This document shows, piece by piece, positions 10,841 through 22,779 of a stretch of DNA of 64,000 bases. A program made the translations under genes and the position numbers. Numbering within the stretch: position 1 is the stretch's first letter; each line of letters starts with the position of its first letter. The notes beneath the pieces were generated by a model. That model made no database searches, was not told where the DNA came from, and was given only the letters and a program-made list of their open reading frames with translations. Source of the stretch: Isoetes taiwanensis (Eukaryota; Streptophyta; Lycopodiopsida; Isoetales; Isoetaceae); NCBI GenBank assembly GCA_021234155.1, contig JAJEKV010000025.1:9609017-9673016 (forward strand), read 5' to 3'.

Positions 10841-11833
10841 GAATAAAGGATGAACACTGAAAACAGAGAAGAAACGGGGCCAGGATTCTAACCTCTCTTT
10901 TGTGCAGGTCGATCCACCCTAGCCGCTCAATCACGCCTGAAATACCACAGACCACTAGCCAGAAGACGTCATCTGCAGAAGCGGATTGAAATACATATAA
11001 TATGATGCTGGCACCTGGGTTTTTTTTTTTTAAAGGGGTGTGGAATTTTTTAGGCGAAGGTGGAGCGGGTGTTTTTTTGCACAGACAGATAGGGCCGCGC
11101 GTGGGAGCTGCCATCAGCGAAGCCAATTCTAAATTCGGTTGTCGCCAGCATCTTAGGCCTTCAAATTGGGATGGCCTATATGTATTTCGACAATCTATTC
11201 TGCAGCGACGACATACAGCAAAAAAAAACAGGTGAGCTCTTTCTTTTGGTTTCCCTTTGTTTTGGTTGTTTCTGTTTGTGATCATGTCTATGAGGAGAGC
11301 AGCACGAAAAGGCAAAGGCTCCTGCTGCCCATGTGAATTCAGGCTCTGTACAGACTGGGCCTGTCTGTTCAAAGCATTGGGGGTTTGTAGTGGAGTGGGC
11401 AAAGCATTGTTGCAGCCGCATAGTGTATGGAGTCCAGAGATACATTGCAGTGGGCATGGGCGTCCTGTGTAATTGCCCTTGCATAGAATACTGCCTCCCT
11501 TCTTTTCTAAATGACACCCTCTCTTTGCACTGCATCAATTCTCACACATTGTGTCGTTGGATCTCTTACAGTCGCTCAGTTTCATCACATTCGTTAAGCA
11601 AGTTTTTGCAAGATGAGAACCCCAGCAAATGGGGCTTTTGTGGATGTTGCCTCCTGCTAGCTGCCGCCCTTCTCCGCCTCTGCTTCTCATGCTCATGACT
11701 GTTTGTTTAATCTACACAATACTTTAAAAATGAGTTAACAAACCAAATACATCTAAGATGATAATACTAAAACGCATACCTCCTACAAAAATCAGTGCTC
11801 ATAGCAAAGATTCAGGTAATCCTTGAGCATTGG
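10841..11833. other. 5' flank of Replitron A; no gene recognised
   Basis: Frames here (for example 10794-11402, minus) show no known motif. A T-run lies at about 11019-11031. The segment may hold promoter or leader sequence of element A, but I see no feature that proves it. Confidence 0.3.
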
Positions 11834-12120
11834 ATTAGAATTGGGGTTCGACCCATGCTCATGTGATGGTGGAATCCTGTTCATATGTTTGAGTTGTATT
11901 GGATTGTATTACTGTGACACTGTACTGTATAGAGATGCCAAAATACTATTTTAACCAATGGTTGTTGGTTTCTTAGTGCCCTTTTAAAATCGGGTCAACG
12001 GGGCCAGTTTGACCAGAGGAAGACCCTAGATAGGCGGGCAGGATCTATCGAGGAGGAATATGCTACCAAATGTGCCATTATCCAATGGTCTAGAAACCAT
12101 AATATATGATTTAACCATAT
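11834..12120 (+). mobile_element. Relic of a Replitron 3' end
   Basis: In the plus orientation this segment carries GGGGTTCGACCC (T-arm-like), then about 140 bp later the hairpin GGTCAA...TTTGACC at 11993-12014. It then continues with GAGGAATATGCTACCAAATG and similarity through ATAATATATGATTT. The same sequence, reversed, forms the 3' end of element A (8560-8880). No transposase is attached. From 12121 to 12574 I see no gene. Confidence 0.6.
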
Positions 12121-12579
12121 GACCCCATACCATATTGGCAACATCCCTTAGCATATTGCAAGAAATTTTTCGTGGCAGCCACAAACATTTCTCTTTACCA
12201 GAAGTAATCTAAGAATATTTCATATCATAGAAATAATTTATCAACATGACTCTCCAATCATCAATGCATCTGCACTTTGTTGGCGTATTGTATCATACTT
12301 TAATAGAAGCAATGGAATGCTCACTAACTTTCACAGCCTGTTGATATATAACTTCGTAACCATCCTCAAAGTTTCTACCGTGAATAAAAGTAGTATTGAA
12401 AATGGTTTCCCTCCAAAGGAGAATACGCGAAGGCAAGTCTCGTGAAGAGCATTAGAACGACTAATGCAAAGGACAATTTCATCCCATAATGATAAAGGAG
12501 AACATGGACTCATAGGCCTGCAAGAACAAAGATCTGTGTTCTGTTGCATAATTTACCAGCGGAAAAATAAACTAATGCA

Positions 12580-13003
12580 TGAAGAGCATATAGACCTATG
12601 GTGCAAAATTATAAGGTTATATGTTCATTGAATATCTTAGTGAATTTAAGGCAATGGTTTACATTGTCGATTTGAAATTATTTATAGTTAACTCTAAAAC
12701 CTAGCTTGATGAACAGTGTTCGCAACCAGGTGGATTCAAATACAGAGATCTAGCTGCCAGCCTACACAACCAAAGGGTATGATCATGGTATTACCGAAAA
12801 ACGGTGATCCCTAAGTATATATAAGAAGAAATTCATAGTGTACAGATACTAAGATTCATCATGATTATCAGTTGAAGTTTCGATATTTTTTTATGATTAT
12901 TTTACTGTTCACATTGAGGTTTCATTAGAATAAGTACTTGTGTGTGACATTTGCTATATTACAAATTAATTTAACTAGTTTGATTGCTAGTATTTTCTTT
13001 ACA
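12580..13003 (+). repeat. Copia left LTR (424 bp)
   Basis: It begins TG and ends CA, is closely similar to 24255-24677, and is preceded by ATGCA. CCTAAGTATATATAAGAAG near 12810-12828 is a candidate TATA region. Confidence 0.92.
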
Positions 13004-13008
13004 GTGGT

Positions 13009-13735
13009 ATGAGAGCAAACTATACAATGTCCACACGATTTAGAGCTACTCTATTAAGTTCAGTTGAAGTGTTTCAGGGAGTTGGAGGTTTTCAAATATG
13101 GAAAGAGAGAGTTAAGGAGGTTCTACAATTTGAAGGATTATGGTATATAATTGAACCAACCACTAATGTTGATGGTGAAATAAGTAGTTCAGCTGTAGGA
13201 GAAACTTCAACAGCAAAGTCAGGGGAGTCTACTGCAAAATCCAAAGAGGTAAGTGTTAGCAGTGATAAGATAAGTGATGACTTGACAATAAGTCAGGCTA
13301 AAGCCATAATTATGTGCAAAGTTGCACCAAGCATAATGCTTAAGCTAAGGGATCTGAGCCCTAGGGATGCATGGAGCTATTTAATCAAAACATATCAAAC
13401 AAAGAGCTCCTCACAGATAGATGTTCTGGAAAAGGAGATTAGAAAAATGAGATTTGATGATAAGCTAGATCTGACCACAATGTTCCACAAGTTTGACTCT
13501 CTTTGTGCAGATTTGGAAGCAGCTGGGGTAACAATGTCAGTAAGTCATCAGATTTTGGCTATTTCTAAAATGTTTGCTAACTATGGAACCTTGGCCTAGG
13601 GAGGAGGCTGAGCGGATTGCAAGAACAACAATAGAACAAAAGTTTGTGGTTGAAAATGAGAATGATAATGATGAAGAATCTGTTGAGGTATTGGTTGTCA
13701 GAAAAGGAAGGAAGGAAGGAAGGAAGTTTATTTTA
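13009..13735 (+). pseudogene. Copia gag, 5' part
   Basis: The frame from 13009 has FQIWKERVKEVLQFEGLWYI and a later YQTKSSSQIDVLEKEIRKM segment, typical of copia Gag (UBN2 / DUF4219 type). It stops at 13599. The matching gag text continues in another frame (13574-13735, NENDNDEESVEV), so a frameshift is present. The LINE then interrupts it. Gag resumes at about 16490. Confidence 0.85.
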
Positions 13736-13739
13736 ACGT

Positions 13740-16485
13740 CCACGGAGGCCAGAGGCCTATGAGACGGCACAGAACAGGCAAAAAAGCCAAAAACCCCAAC
13801 ACAAAAAACAAACAATGTAAATGTACAGTAGAACCCTACTAAGGGATGAAAAACCCCCACTTGGGAGGAAAAACCCTAACAAAGAGGCTCTCAAATACCA
13901 TGCCCCGCAACAGCAAGTCCGACGGGCCGAAATCCGGCAGGATGTAAGCTCGGTCGGCGCTACCATAGGTGATGCGAGTAAGCGATGTAGCGGTGTGTCG
14001 AGCATCTAAGATCGGTGTGCACCGCCGGACATGGGCATGGGCATATCCGGGCACCGCCGAGGGCATGGTGCTCATCCTCTATCACGTGCATCTCACAACA
14101 CCGCCATATCCTCTCCTCCCCGGGGATCCTGCGGCCCGCCATTCACCCCCAAATGACTGTCTCAATTTCGAGGTAATGGGAACCCGCCCTTATGGCGGCA
14201 ATAGCTCTCCGTTTTCTTCACAGAGATGTGTGCTTTGGCAACCGATGGGGTCCATGCTCAAGGCCGGGATTAATCTGGAGCGTGATAGTGCTCGCCTTGG
14301 GCTTTGCAAGAGTAGAGGCATCCCACGAGTGGCAAAGATAGCCCGCATCCAATTGCCCATTCTCGCGATTAGAATCCGCGGTGCCACCATCTGTTGGTAA
14401 TCCATAGACCACCTCCTAAACCATCCCTTACAGTGCTCGTGCCATACCCTCTTCAGCCGCTGGGGGCCCTGCGTTAACAACACGGCCTGTGGGGGCAAGC
14501 GATGCTCATCCATCCCATCCACCTTATGGAAGCAAGTAAGATGCCTTCGCATAGCAGAATGCTGTAAAGGCCAGAACCCCGTCTCATACAACAAAACTCG
14601 ATGCGGTGTCTTTCACTCCCAAGCTATATGTCAAGAAAGCTTTCTGCACCCTTTCCAACCTATCCCACGTATTTTTGCTAACTGCTGGGCCCCAAACCTC
14701 CACCCCATACAGCAGCACCGGCTCAACCAAAGCCCTAAACAGGTGTGCTCTCCTCGCCCGATCCACAGAGATCTATCCAGGCAACACGCGTTTTTGCATC
14801 GCATATAAAGCCTTCCGGCACACAGACGGCTCTCCTCTCCACACACTCATCCCACAACATGTTAGTAGTGAAATCAATTCCCGTGATACTTGAAGCTCGC
14901 GACCATCTCCACTTCCCCGCCCCCGTAATAGAACTCCGGGATAGGGTGTTGCGAGGACAGGGATCGCGAGAAGCTTAGTTTTGTGCAAGTTCTTTGTCAT
15001 TCCCGTTGCCCCACGGAACCCACCGAGGGCATCCAAATCTTCGCTGCATACTACCGGCCGTGTGAGCTAGCAAAGCTACATCATCGCATATAGTGGCGGC
15101 TCCACGAGAGGTCGATCGACGATAATTGCACCCCGGCTCCCCATGGTGCCGCATCCACGCCTCCAAGCTATCAATGTACAACCCAAAAGCATTGGAGACA
15201 ACGGCAGCCCCGCTTAACTCCCATAGTGCTAGCTACCGCCCGATCTTCATAAGGGCAAAGCATAAATCCCATCATAAAAGCTGGTGCACCACATTTCGCA
15301 ACTCCCCGTGGAACTCGCAATTCTTGCAACCTCTCGCCAAGTATGTCTGAGGGGGGCGGTGATCATATGCGCCTTAAAATCTACAAAGCAGCTCGCCGCC
15401 ATTCCGGGCTTGCCTCCATCAACACTCTCAAAGTGAAGATATGGTCGGGCCGTGGAGTGAGCCGGGCTAAAGCCCGCCTCGCCAATTGCCCGCACCCCCG
15501 CCTCCTCGACCCACTTAGTAAGTTTCTTCTCCACCACCCCGCCGGGAGCTTTGCAAACAAATGAAGCTTACCATAATCATCCCGTAATTCGCGGCTCATC
15601 CAGATTACCGGCTTTATGAACGGGAACAACCTTACTAACCATCCACGGGGAGCCCCTCGCCAGAGCCCGGTTAATGATCACCGCCGGGGGGCCCTACCCG
15701 CAGATGGGCCACCCCATTTCAATTTCTTTTCGCACTGCGGCCCACGTAGAAATCCTTTGCCTTGCCATTCGCCCGGATGCGAGACCCGGCTGAACATCCT
15801 CCCGGCGTGAGCCGCGGCACACTCTCCTACCTGATCCGGGACCCTGGCATTAGCTCCTGGCGGGTCATATAACTCCTGCAAGCGGTGCATCCATTGCTCC
15901 ACACTTACATTACCAGCCACCTGGCGCTTCTTATATAACACCTTACGCCAAAAAGCTTTTGGCTCTGCCATGAGCATGTCAAACAGGCGCTCCTGGGTTT
16001 CTGCCATGTATCTCCCCTTCTTGGCTTTTAGGAAGAGCTTATAGTCTTGCAGGGCCTGTGGCCGCAACTGTGGATCTATGACCAAGCGCAGCTGGCTCTT
16101 TAGAGCCTTGCAATCAGCATCAAACCACGGGTTCTCAGGAAAATGCGCGGTGTCCCTCCTTGGAGGGCCCTTCACTGCAAAGGAAGCCTCAGCAGCTGCA
16201 AGCAGCGCCCTCACCAGCCATGCACACCTGTCTTGCAGTGTGTAGAAGCTATCAAACCCCTGTAATTCCCGCACCAACACAGATTCATACTGTCCCTGCT
16301 TCTGATAGCGTGGGATGTATGGTAACCCTCCACGCCCCCTTTGCAGTGTCTCCACTATTGAGTGCTCCCAATTCAGCGTGACATAAAGCGGGTAGTGATC
16401 TGACAAAGCCTCCTCATCCCCTGTGCTTGTGCCAATGGAGAAGTGTGTAACCATGTCAAGTGCTGCTACCGGAGCGAGAAGGTAA
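13740..16485 (-). mobile_element. LINE fragment (5'-truncated) inserted in copia gag
   Basis: Minus-strand frames run in LINE order. The end of an AP-type endonuclease (EALSDHYPLYVTLN, about 16370-16410) comes first, followed by the linker and start of the reverse transcriptase (15678-16553 frame). Next come reverse transcriptase pieces with GKLFAKLP, GEAGFSPAHST and a CDDVALLAHT block near 15080, equivalent to the FADD-type active site. The C-terminal LVEPVLLYGVEVWG follows at 14584-14766. Frames are broken throughout. The 3' side abuts a GGAA/TTCC microsatellite at about 13708-13727. A clear target duplication is not visible, so the edges are approximate to about 30 bp. Confidence 0.8.
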
Positions 16486-16489
16486 TCCA

Positions 16490-17020
16490 AGGTTATAATG
16501 ACAACAAAGGTAAGCAGATTGGTCCATGTTATGGTTGTGGGGAAGTAGGACACCTAAAATTTAATTGTCCAAGAAGTGTTCAAAATGCTAGGACGTGTTA
16601 TGCATGTGGAGGAATAGGACATGTTGCTTCTAAATGTCCAAGTCCAAGGGGCAGTGGCAGGAGCAGAGGTAGAGGCAGGGGTAAGCCTAATAATTGGAGT
16701 ACCAATAAAGGTAAAGGCAGAGGTACTAAGGCAGCAAGTACCAATGCGGCAGTTACAGAATGTGAAGAGGAAGATTCAGAGGAAGAGGTAACTAATGTTT
16801 TTTCTAATTATTTGAGCAAGGCACAAAATTCTAAAACGTCTTTTATTGTAGATTCGGGAGCTGAAAGAACAATCATAGAATCTCCAGACTTGCTGACAAG
16901 ATGGGATAAGAGATCAAAAGTCAAAAAATATACGGTTAGGAGATGGGAGAATTAAATCTGACAAGATGGGATAAGAGAGCAAAAGTAAAAAAATATACGG
17001 TTAGGAGATGGGAGAATTAA
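16490..17020 (+). pseudogene. Copia gag zinc knuckles and protease
   Basis: Two CX2CX4HX4C knuckles are present, in CYGCGEVGHLKFNC and CYACGGIGHVASKC, followed by an RGRGRG-rich stretch. FIVDSGAERTII then carries the D-S-G of the aspartic protease. A 65-bp direct duplication (16895 and 16960, unit starting GACAAGATGGGATAAG) breaks the frame inside the protease. Confidence 0.9.
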
Positions 17021-17039
17021 AGAAGTAAAGGCAGCAGGC

Positions 17040-17530
17040 ATGCTAAAATTGTTTGATCTGCAAGGAAAACCAGTGGAAATTGAAAAAGTTCTTTATGTAC
17101 CTTCTAAAGTGAAAAATCTAATCTCTGTAAGTCAATTAGTTGACTTGGATTATCAAGTCCTATTTGACAAACTTGTATGCAAAGTTGTGAAGGATAATAA
17201 AATATGTTTTTTGGGAAAAAGAGTTGGAGATCTCTTTGAGTTGGATGCTTCTGAAAATATTTCAACAGTTAATAATGTATCAGTCCCTACCTTAAAAACT
17301 TGGCATGAACGTCGAGGGCATACAAATATGAATAATGTGAAAGCCTTAAACAAGCTTGGGTATATTGATGCTGCAAATGAAGGTCAGAAGAATTTTGTTT
17401 GCAGGGGTTGCATGATTGGGCAAAGTACTAGGCTTCCTTTTGGCAGGAGATTGAAGAGAGCTGAAACAACTTTGGCGCTGGTACCCACTCACATATGTGA
17501 CCCTCTCAATGTATGGAGTTACTTTGGAAT
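17040..17530 (+). pseudogene. Copia GAG-pre-integrase and start of integrase
   Basis: The frame shows the HHCC zinc-binding region: WHERRGHTNMNNV and, further on, CRGCMIGQS. It ends at ICDPLNVWSYFG, where integrase would read HxDICGP. The first catalytic Asp region is therefore altered (THICDP), and a solo LTR follows at once. Confidence 0.85.
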
Positions 17531-18231
17531 TGATACAACAAGCTAAACTAGAGCAACTCAAAACAACACAAAACAATATAACTACACTCCAATCTTTAGG
17601 AGAGAAGAGATCCACCCAACCGGGCTCAGACTTATCAAGAAATCGTTTCCTTGACTATTCCAATACCACACAAAAGTTCAACAAAAAAGCTAAGCTGTGA
17701 CTAGAACTGGAATTAACCAAAGAGGCAAGGCTTCCAGAATATTACAGAAGAAATAGATCAGGCAGGGACTGTATGTATTCAATCAGAACAGTGCTTACTT
17801 TTATAGACGGAATTCAGCCTTTTTAAAACACGCCCTTTTCCTGAACGCAAATAGCTAGGATAAAGGTGGATAGAGTCAGATAATAATAGATAATAATCTT
17901 TCGGCTAAGATATTATGGTAACGGCCCTTTTCCAGGTTGGATCGGCCTGTAGTTGCCGGATTCAGCATGGATCCGGTCGTCTGATACAAAAGCCCATTAA
18001 TTTTGCTGAAGAATCAATTACCCGATATCAGCTGTCCTTTGTCTTAATGGTTCCCCCCCCCCCCCCTCCTTTTATCCCTTATCAAATGGTTTCGACTTTT
18101 TAACACCCACTATGATGCATTGTTTACTCTACTAGCAACTTTTACAAAATGTTCTTATATGTTTAAATTTAACTAGCTTAAAAGTGTGTTATGTCTGAGC
18201 TGCTTCCCCGAGCCGGCATTAAACCGTAACA
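17531..18231 (-). mobile_element. Probable solo LTR inside the copia integrase
   Basis: The 701-bp block interrupts integrase. Read on the minus strand it begins TGTTACGGTTTAATGCC and ends GTATCA, so it has TG...CA ends. No coding sequence is present. A C-run lies near 18053-18066. Flanking 5-mers do not match. AATT occurs at both sides (17528-17531 and 18231-18234) and could be a 4-bp duplication if the ends lie one base further in. It could instead be a short DNA element. Confidence 0.5.
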
Positions 18232-19761
18232 ATTATACTCGAAAAGCTAAATGCTATTGTTTAGCAAAAAAAATATGAAGCTCTAAGAGCATTTAAAGAA
18301 TATTTGACTGAGGTAGAAAGAGAAACAGGTTATAAAGTTAAATGTCTAAGATCAGATAGGGGAGATGAATATATATCAAAGAAATTCAGAACATTTTGCA
18401 TTGAAAAAGGAATTAAGAGGCAACTAACATGCAGATATTCCCCCCAAGCAAAATGGGGTACCAGAGAGAAAGAATCGAACATGTTTGAATGCAATTAGAG
18501 CTATGTTGAAACATGTTGGATTACCAAATATGTTATGGGAAGAAGCCCTAAAAGCAGTAATTTATATACAAAATAGGCTGCCTAGTGTAAGTATAGATGG
18601 GAAAATTCCAGAGTTATTATGAACTAAGAGAATGCCAACATATGAAGGTTTTAGAACCTATGGTTGTTTGACTTATGTTGACATACCAGAAGAATTGAGG
18701 AGTAAACTGGACGACAGGGCTTTGACTGCATTCTTAATTGGATATGACGAGGAGGCAAAAGCATACAGACTTTATGAACCAAGCAAGAGAAAGATACTAA
18801 TAAGTAGAGATGTTGTTTTCTCAGAAGAGCAGTTGTATAAGGATATTAAGGATCTAAACATACAAAGAAAGGTTAAGACAAATGAAATAGAGGACACAAA
18901 TCATAATTCTGAAACTAACAGTGATGATGATGAGGATTCGGATAAAGCAGTACAGGGGAGCATGGAAAAAAAAATATTACTCATGAAGTAATACAAGAAG
19001 GAATAAATGTTACTAAGCAAAGGAAAAGAATGTCTGAAGAAAAAATACTCAAAAAAGAATTAGCAGACAAAGGAATTGCAGTTGATGAGCATGGAAGAGA
19101 GGATGATGGAAAAAGCAAAAGATTGGAGGCATTGGAAGAAGAAATGATTCCACATTTAATGACAGTAATGGAGAGTGATGTACCACAGACATATGAAGAG
19201 GCAATGATTAGTGAAAACAACAAACAGTGGCAAGATGCAATGGATGAAGAATGCAAGCATTCAAGCGCATAAAAACATTTGAAATAGTGGACAGGCCAAA
19301 AAATAAAAACATTGTGGGCAATAAATGGATACTTAAGATTAAAGAATTTTCTGATGGAGCAAGAAAATACAAAGCCAGACTTGTAGCTCAAGGGTTTTCT
19401 CAGCAAAAGGGGGTTGACTATAATGACACTTATTCTCCAATAGTAAAATTGTCAAGCATAAGGATGATGCTAGCATTGGCAAATTTAATGAATTTAGAAA
19501 TTCACCATATGGATGTTAGTACTGCATTTTTAAATGCAGAAATTTACATGAAACCAACCAATGGGATTTGAAGAAAAGAAAGGCAAAATATGGAAGTTAA
19601 AGAGAGCAATTTATGGGCTTAACCAGTCACCCAGGGCTTGGTATACATGCATGGGCAGATATTTGACTGATCAAAGATTTATAAAATCGAATGGAGATGG
19701 AAACTTGTATGTATACAAGCAACATGATCAGTTTTGCCTCATTGCATTATATGTAGATGAT
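18232..19761 (+). pseudogene. Copia integrase C-terminal half and reverse transcriptase N-terminal half
   Basis: CLRSDRGDEYISKKF gives the second integrase Asp, and RTYGCLTYVDIPEE...RKILISRDVVF is the copia integrase C-terminal part. Reverse transcriptase follows with KARLVAQGFSQQKGVDY, HHMDVSTAFLNAE, WKLKRAIYGLNQSPRAWY and ALYVDD, where the catalytic YVDD is cut by the next insertion. Frameshifts lie near 18480, 18990, 19260 and 19560. Confidence 0.9.
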
Positions 19762-20731
19762 TGTGGGGTACAAAATTGCTAGTGGGGTACACTTTTTGGC
19801 GAAGCACATATTAAGCACGTAAATAAATGGACACTATGAGAAGACCTGGACCATTAGGACCGTCAAAATCAATCAACGGCTAAAATTTCTTGATATAAGC
19901 CCGATGCTTCAGAATAACATAGGGGCACTCCATTTGTGGCATTTGATCTACTTCACCAAATACAGTAAGCTATGGCTCATTGGAATCGGCATCCAAAACT
20001 AAGGATCCTTATGAAATTGCAGCTTCTACCTGTGCATATTTTGAGCACAATCATGAAAAATTCGATCAAGGTTGCCATAGAGTAGAAGCCAATATCTCAT
20101 AAACTACTTTGATCTAAAATGGATTGCCGTCGGTTCCTATGGATTAAGTAGTACAAAAACGTTCTAGGACACCAAGTTTCAGGTAAATCCATTGAGTATT
20201 TTCACCGCAAGAGGCCAAAAAAACGATTTCTGATATTTTACCGTAAAAGCCTAATATCTTACAAACTACAATACGTAATTTGATGCCAGTCTGTTCCATT
20301 GGATTAAATTGATGCAAAACGTCTTTGGAGCTCAAGTTTCAGATCATTCCATAGAGGATTGATAGTGAAAAAAGCTAAAAACGATTTCTGGTATCTATAA
20401 TGTCTTTGGTTGAAATGTCGTATGTTTCTTACATAAGATTTATAAAGGTTTTGGAATGTATTTGTATTAAAAACCGTATAAATCTTGATAAAATACCCGA
20501 GTTTGGTAGAAAGGGTATTTTAGGGTTTAGTTTTATTTCGATGGTTCCTTTCTTGCCTTCCTATTTTTTCTTTGGAGGAGAGCGCACTTGGGCGATTCTA
20601 AATTTGGCGCAGAGGATAGGCATGGAGCCGATGATCTTGCTCACATATCTTCATCGGCCCTTGAAGGTAAGCGCTGCGCCATCCCCCATTCTTCGCTTTT
20701 TTCTTTGTCTTGGTCCCTTGTTCTTGTTGCC

Positions 20732-22245
20732 ATGTCCTCGCGTCCGAAGTCGAAGTAAGTGGTCGGCTTGCTAGAAGCCAGGCTGATGCTTCCTTCCCAT
20801 CTCGCCCAGGCCAGGCAACCCAGTCTGTTCCACTTGTGGATTTGAATATGAATCTGGATTGGCTTGATGTTTCTGTCACGCTGGGTCTTTCTGGCCAAGA
20901 TGTGCCAAGATCATTTTATGATGGCCTTGTTTTGTTCTGCAACTCTAAATGCCTGGCTGGTGCTGTGGCATTAGAAAGAGGGTCCTCAGCCGACCATCCG
21001 CATGTACGTGCCGTTTTAAGATGTCGTTTAGAAATCCAAAGAGCGTGAATGAGGCTATTAAATCGCTTTTAACTGGAAGCCCAAGCCCGCAGTAGTTTTG
21101 ATCTGCAAGGCCTTAAAAAACACCAAGCTCCATTGTTTTGAGGGCATGGTCGGGTATTGTATGAAGGATATCGGCAAAGTGCATTATACTTGTCATCTGT
21201 ACAATGTATCCGAGGGAATGGTTGAAAGGGGTAAAGATCTATACCTTAGATGGGGGGCAGGTGATACTAAAGGATTGTGTGTTCTTGATAACAGAAATCT
21301 GATGAATAAGGCTGCTCACTTTGTTTTTTACCATGGCGGACGGAGGCATACACCTAGTCTAACTTATACTGTATGTAAGATGTTGAGGTCTTCTAAATAT
21401 ACATTTCAGCAGCTCGGATCATCCTTCTAATTCTCGCTCATATTAATGAGCATAGAGTAAGGGCTGCTTTGGCGTGTGCCGAATCCTTCCTCTTGTTTGC
21501 CATCAGATGTCAGGGCTATTATATTTGGGCTGCCAGTGGGGTATGTTCCAGTTGAGAGGAATGGGCCTGGCAGGCGCCGCTATTGGGATGATAGCATCCC
21601 TGCAGACGAGCAGGACGAGAACTTTGAGGACCTGGATGAAAGGTCTTTTGGTTCTCAGGCCAATGTACCGATGTTGGTGCCGATTTCATCCCCATTCATA
21701 CCGGAGATCATACAATGGCGTTCGGATGAGATCTGTTTTGTGGGCGAAGCTATGTACAGGTTTCTAATTCTTGCTTGTTTGTTTGTTTGCTTTGTAATTT
21801 TCCAGGTTGATTTCGTGTTATGGAGACGGAAGCTTCTGAAGTCCATGTAACTCCTGTGCATGTGACTCCTGTTGATGTGCATATAAGCCCTGGGTTTGTG
21901 GCTGCGGCTGTGGATGACTCTCATCCAAATCCTCTTGCTTATCCTCCGGAAGAAGAAGAGACATTCACCGCCGAGGAGTTTTTAAATTGTGTGATACAAA
22001 GGTTGGTACCGAAGCTCACCAGATAGTCGCTTCCTTTGCGGATACTTAAGAGGCAGCTTCGCAGCCTCTATGGGGCTATGGATGCTGCCTTATCTGCAGT
22101 CAGTTGGGATCGCCTTGGTGTTTTGCCATCGGATATCCATGCTTTACGCTCTCACATGAGCCTTGCCAGGGCTTTACTGACTCAGGAGATCCGGCAAATT
22201 GACTTGTTGGTGAGGGATGCTATGGTTGGGCGGGCTAGAAATTGA
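20732..22245 (+). pseudogene. Replitron-type HUH transposase, copy B (frameshifted)
   Basis: This is a relative of copy A. From about 20860 it shows VSVTLGLSGQDVPRSF, then DHPHVRAVLR with the two HUH histidines at 20995-20997 and 21001-21003. After two frameshifts (about 21025 and 21070) comes GYCMKDIGKVHY with the candidate catalytic Tyr at 21155-21157 and the Lys three codons on. Another frame (21476-21759) carries SDVRAIIFGLPVGY and NGPGRRRYWDD. A short GT-AG interval at 21760-21805 may be an intron. The last part (21820-22245) has one in-frame TAG and ends in RSHMSLARALLTQEIRQID. The start MSSRPKS resembles that of copy A. It is inactive. Confidence 0.75.
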
Positions 22246-22421
22246 TAAACTTGTTGAACTTTGGCTGTTTTGATCTGATAATGAAACATGTTGAATCGCT
22301 GAAAATAACTTTTATCTTGGCTGCCATTTATGGTGGCAGCCACTGCTTGTTTTATGGTCTTTGTTTTAGTGGGTCGTGGGACCTCATCCCCCGCAGCCCG
22401 ATGGTTAATTCTTTGGTGTGA

Positions 22422-22779
22422 GCCGTGGGATCGATCCCCGCGGCCCGCTTGACTTGCGGTTTCATGTTAACTTTTCTCGTTCTTCTTTCTTGACATTTGT
22501 GTGGTAAATGAATGACATTGACATCTTTTTTGATTTTATTCAAATGTATCTTGTTACTGACGCTACCTTTCAGCTTTAGAGGGCTTTGGCCCCCTTGCAT
22601 AACGTGGCTCCACTCTGTGAAGCCTCTTTATGCTTGGTTGAGTAATGGCTAGTAACTGAGGTTCAATTCCTCAGACTCCTAGTTTCTGGTTTTCCTTATA
22701 TTCATTTGGTTCTCTTTTGCTTTGACACATACAGGTATTTGAGTTCAGGTTCAGGTTTAACTGGGGTTCGATTCCCCAG
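22422..22779 (+). other. Three tRNA T-arm-like hairpins in the 3' region of Replitron B
   Basis: 22656-22674 is CTGAGG-TTCAATT-CCTCAG, and 22761-22779 is CTGGGG-TTCGATT-CCCCAG. 22422-22444 is an 8-bp stem (one G-T pair) with loop ATCGATC. The stems differ but still pair, while the T-loop sequence stays. 22635-22648 (TGGTTGAGTAATGG) resembles a pol III A box about 25 bp before the B-box-like GGTTCAATTCC. Confidence 0.65.
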
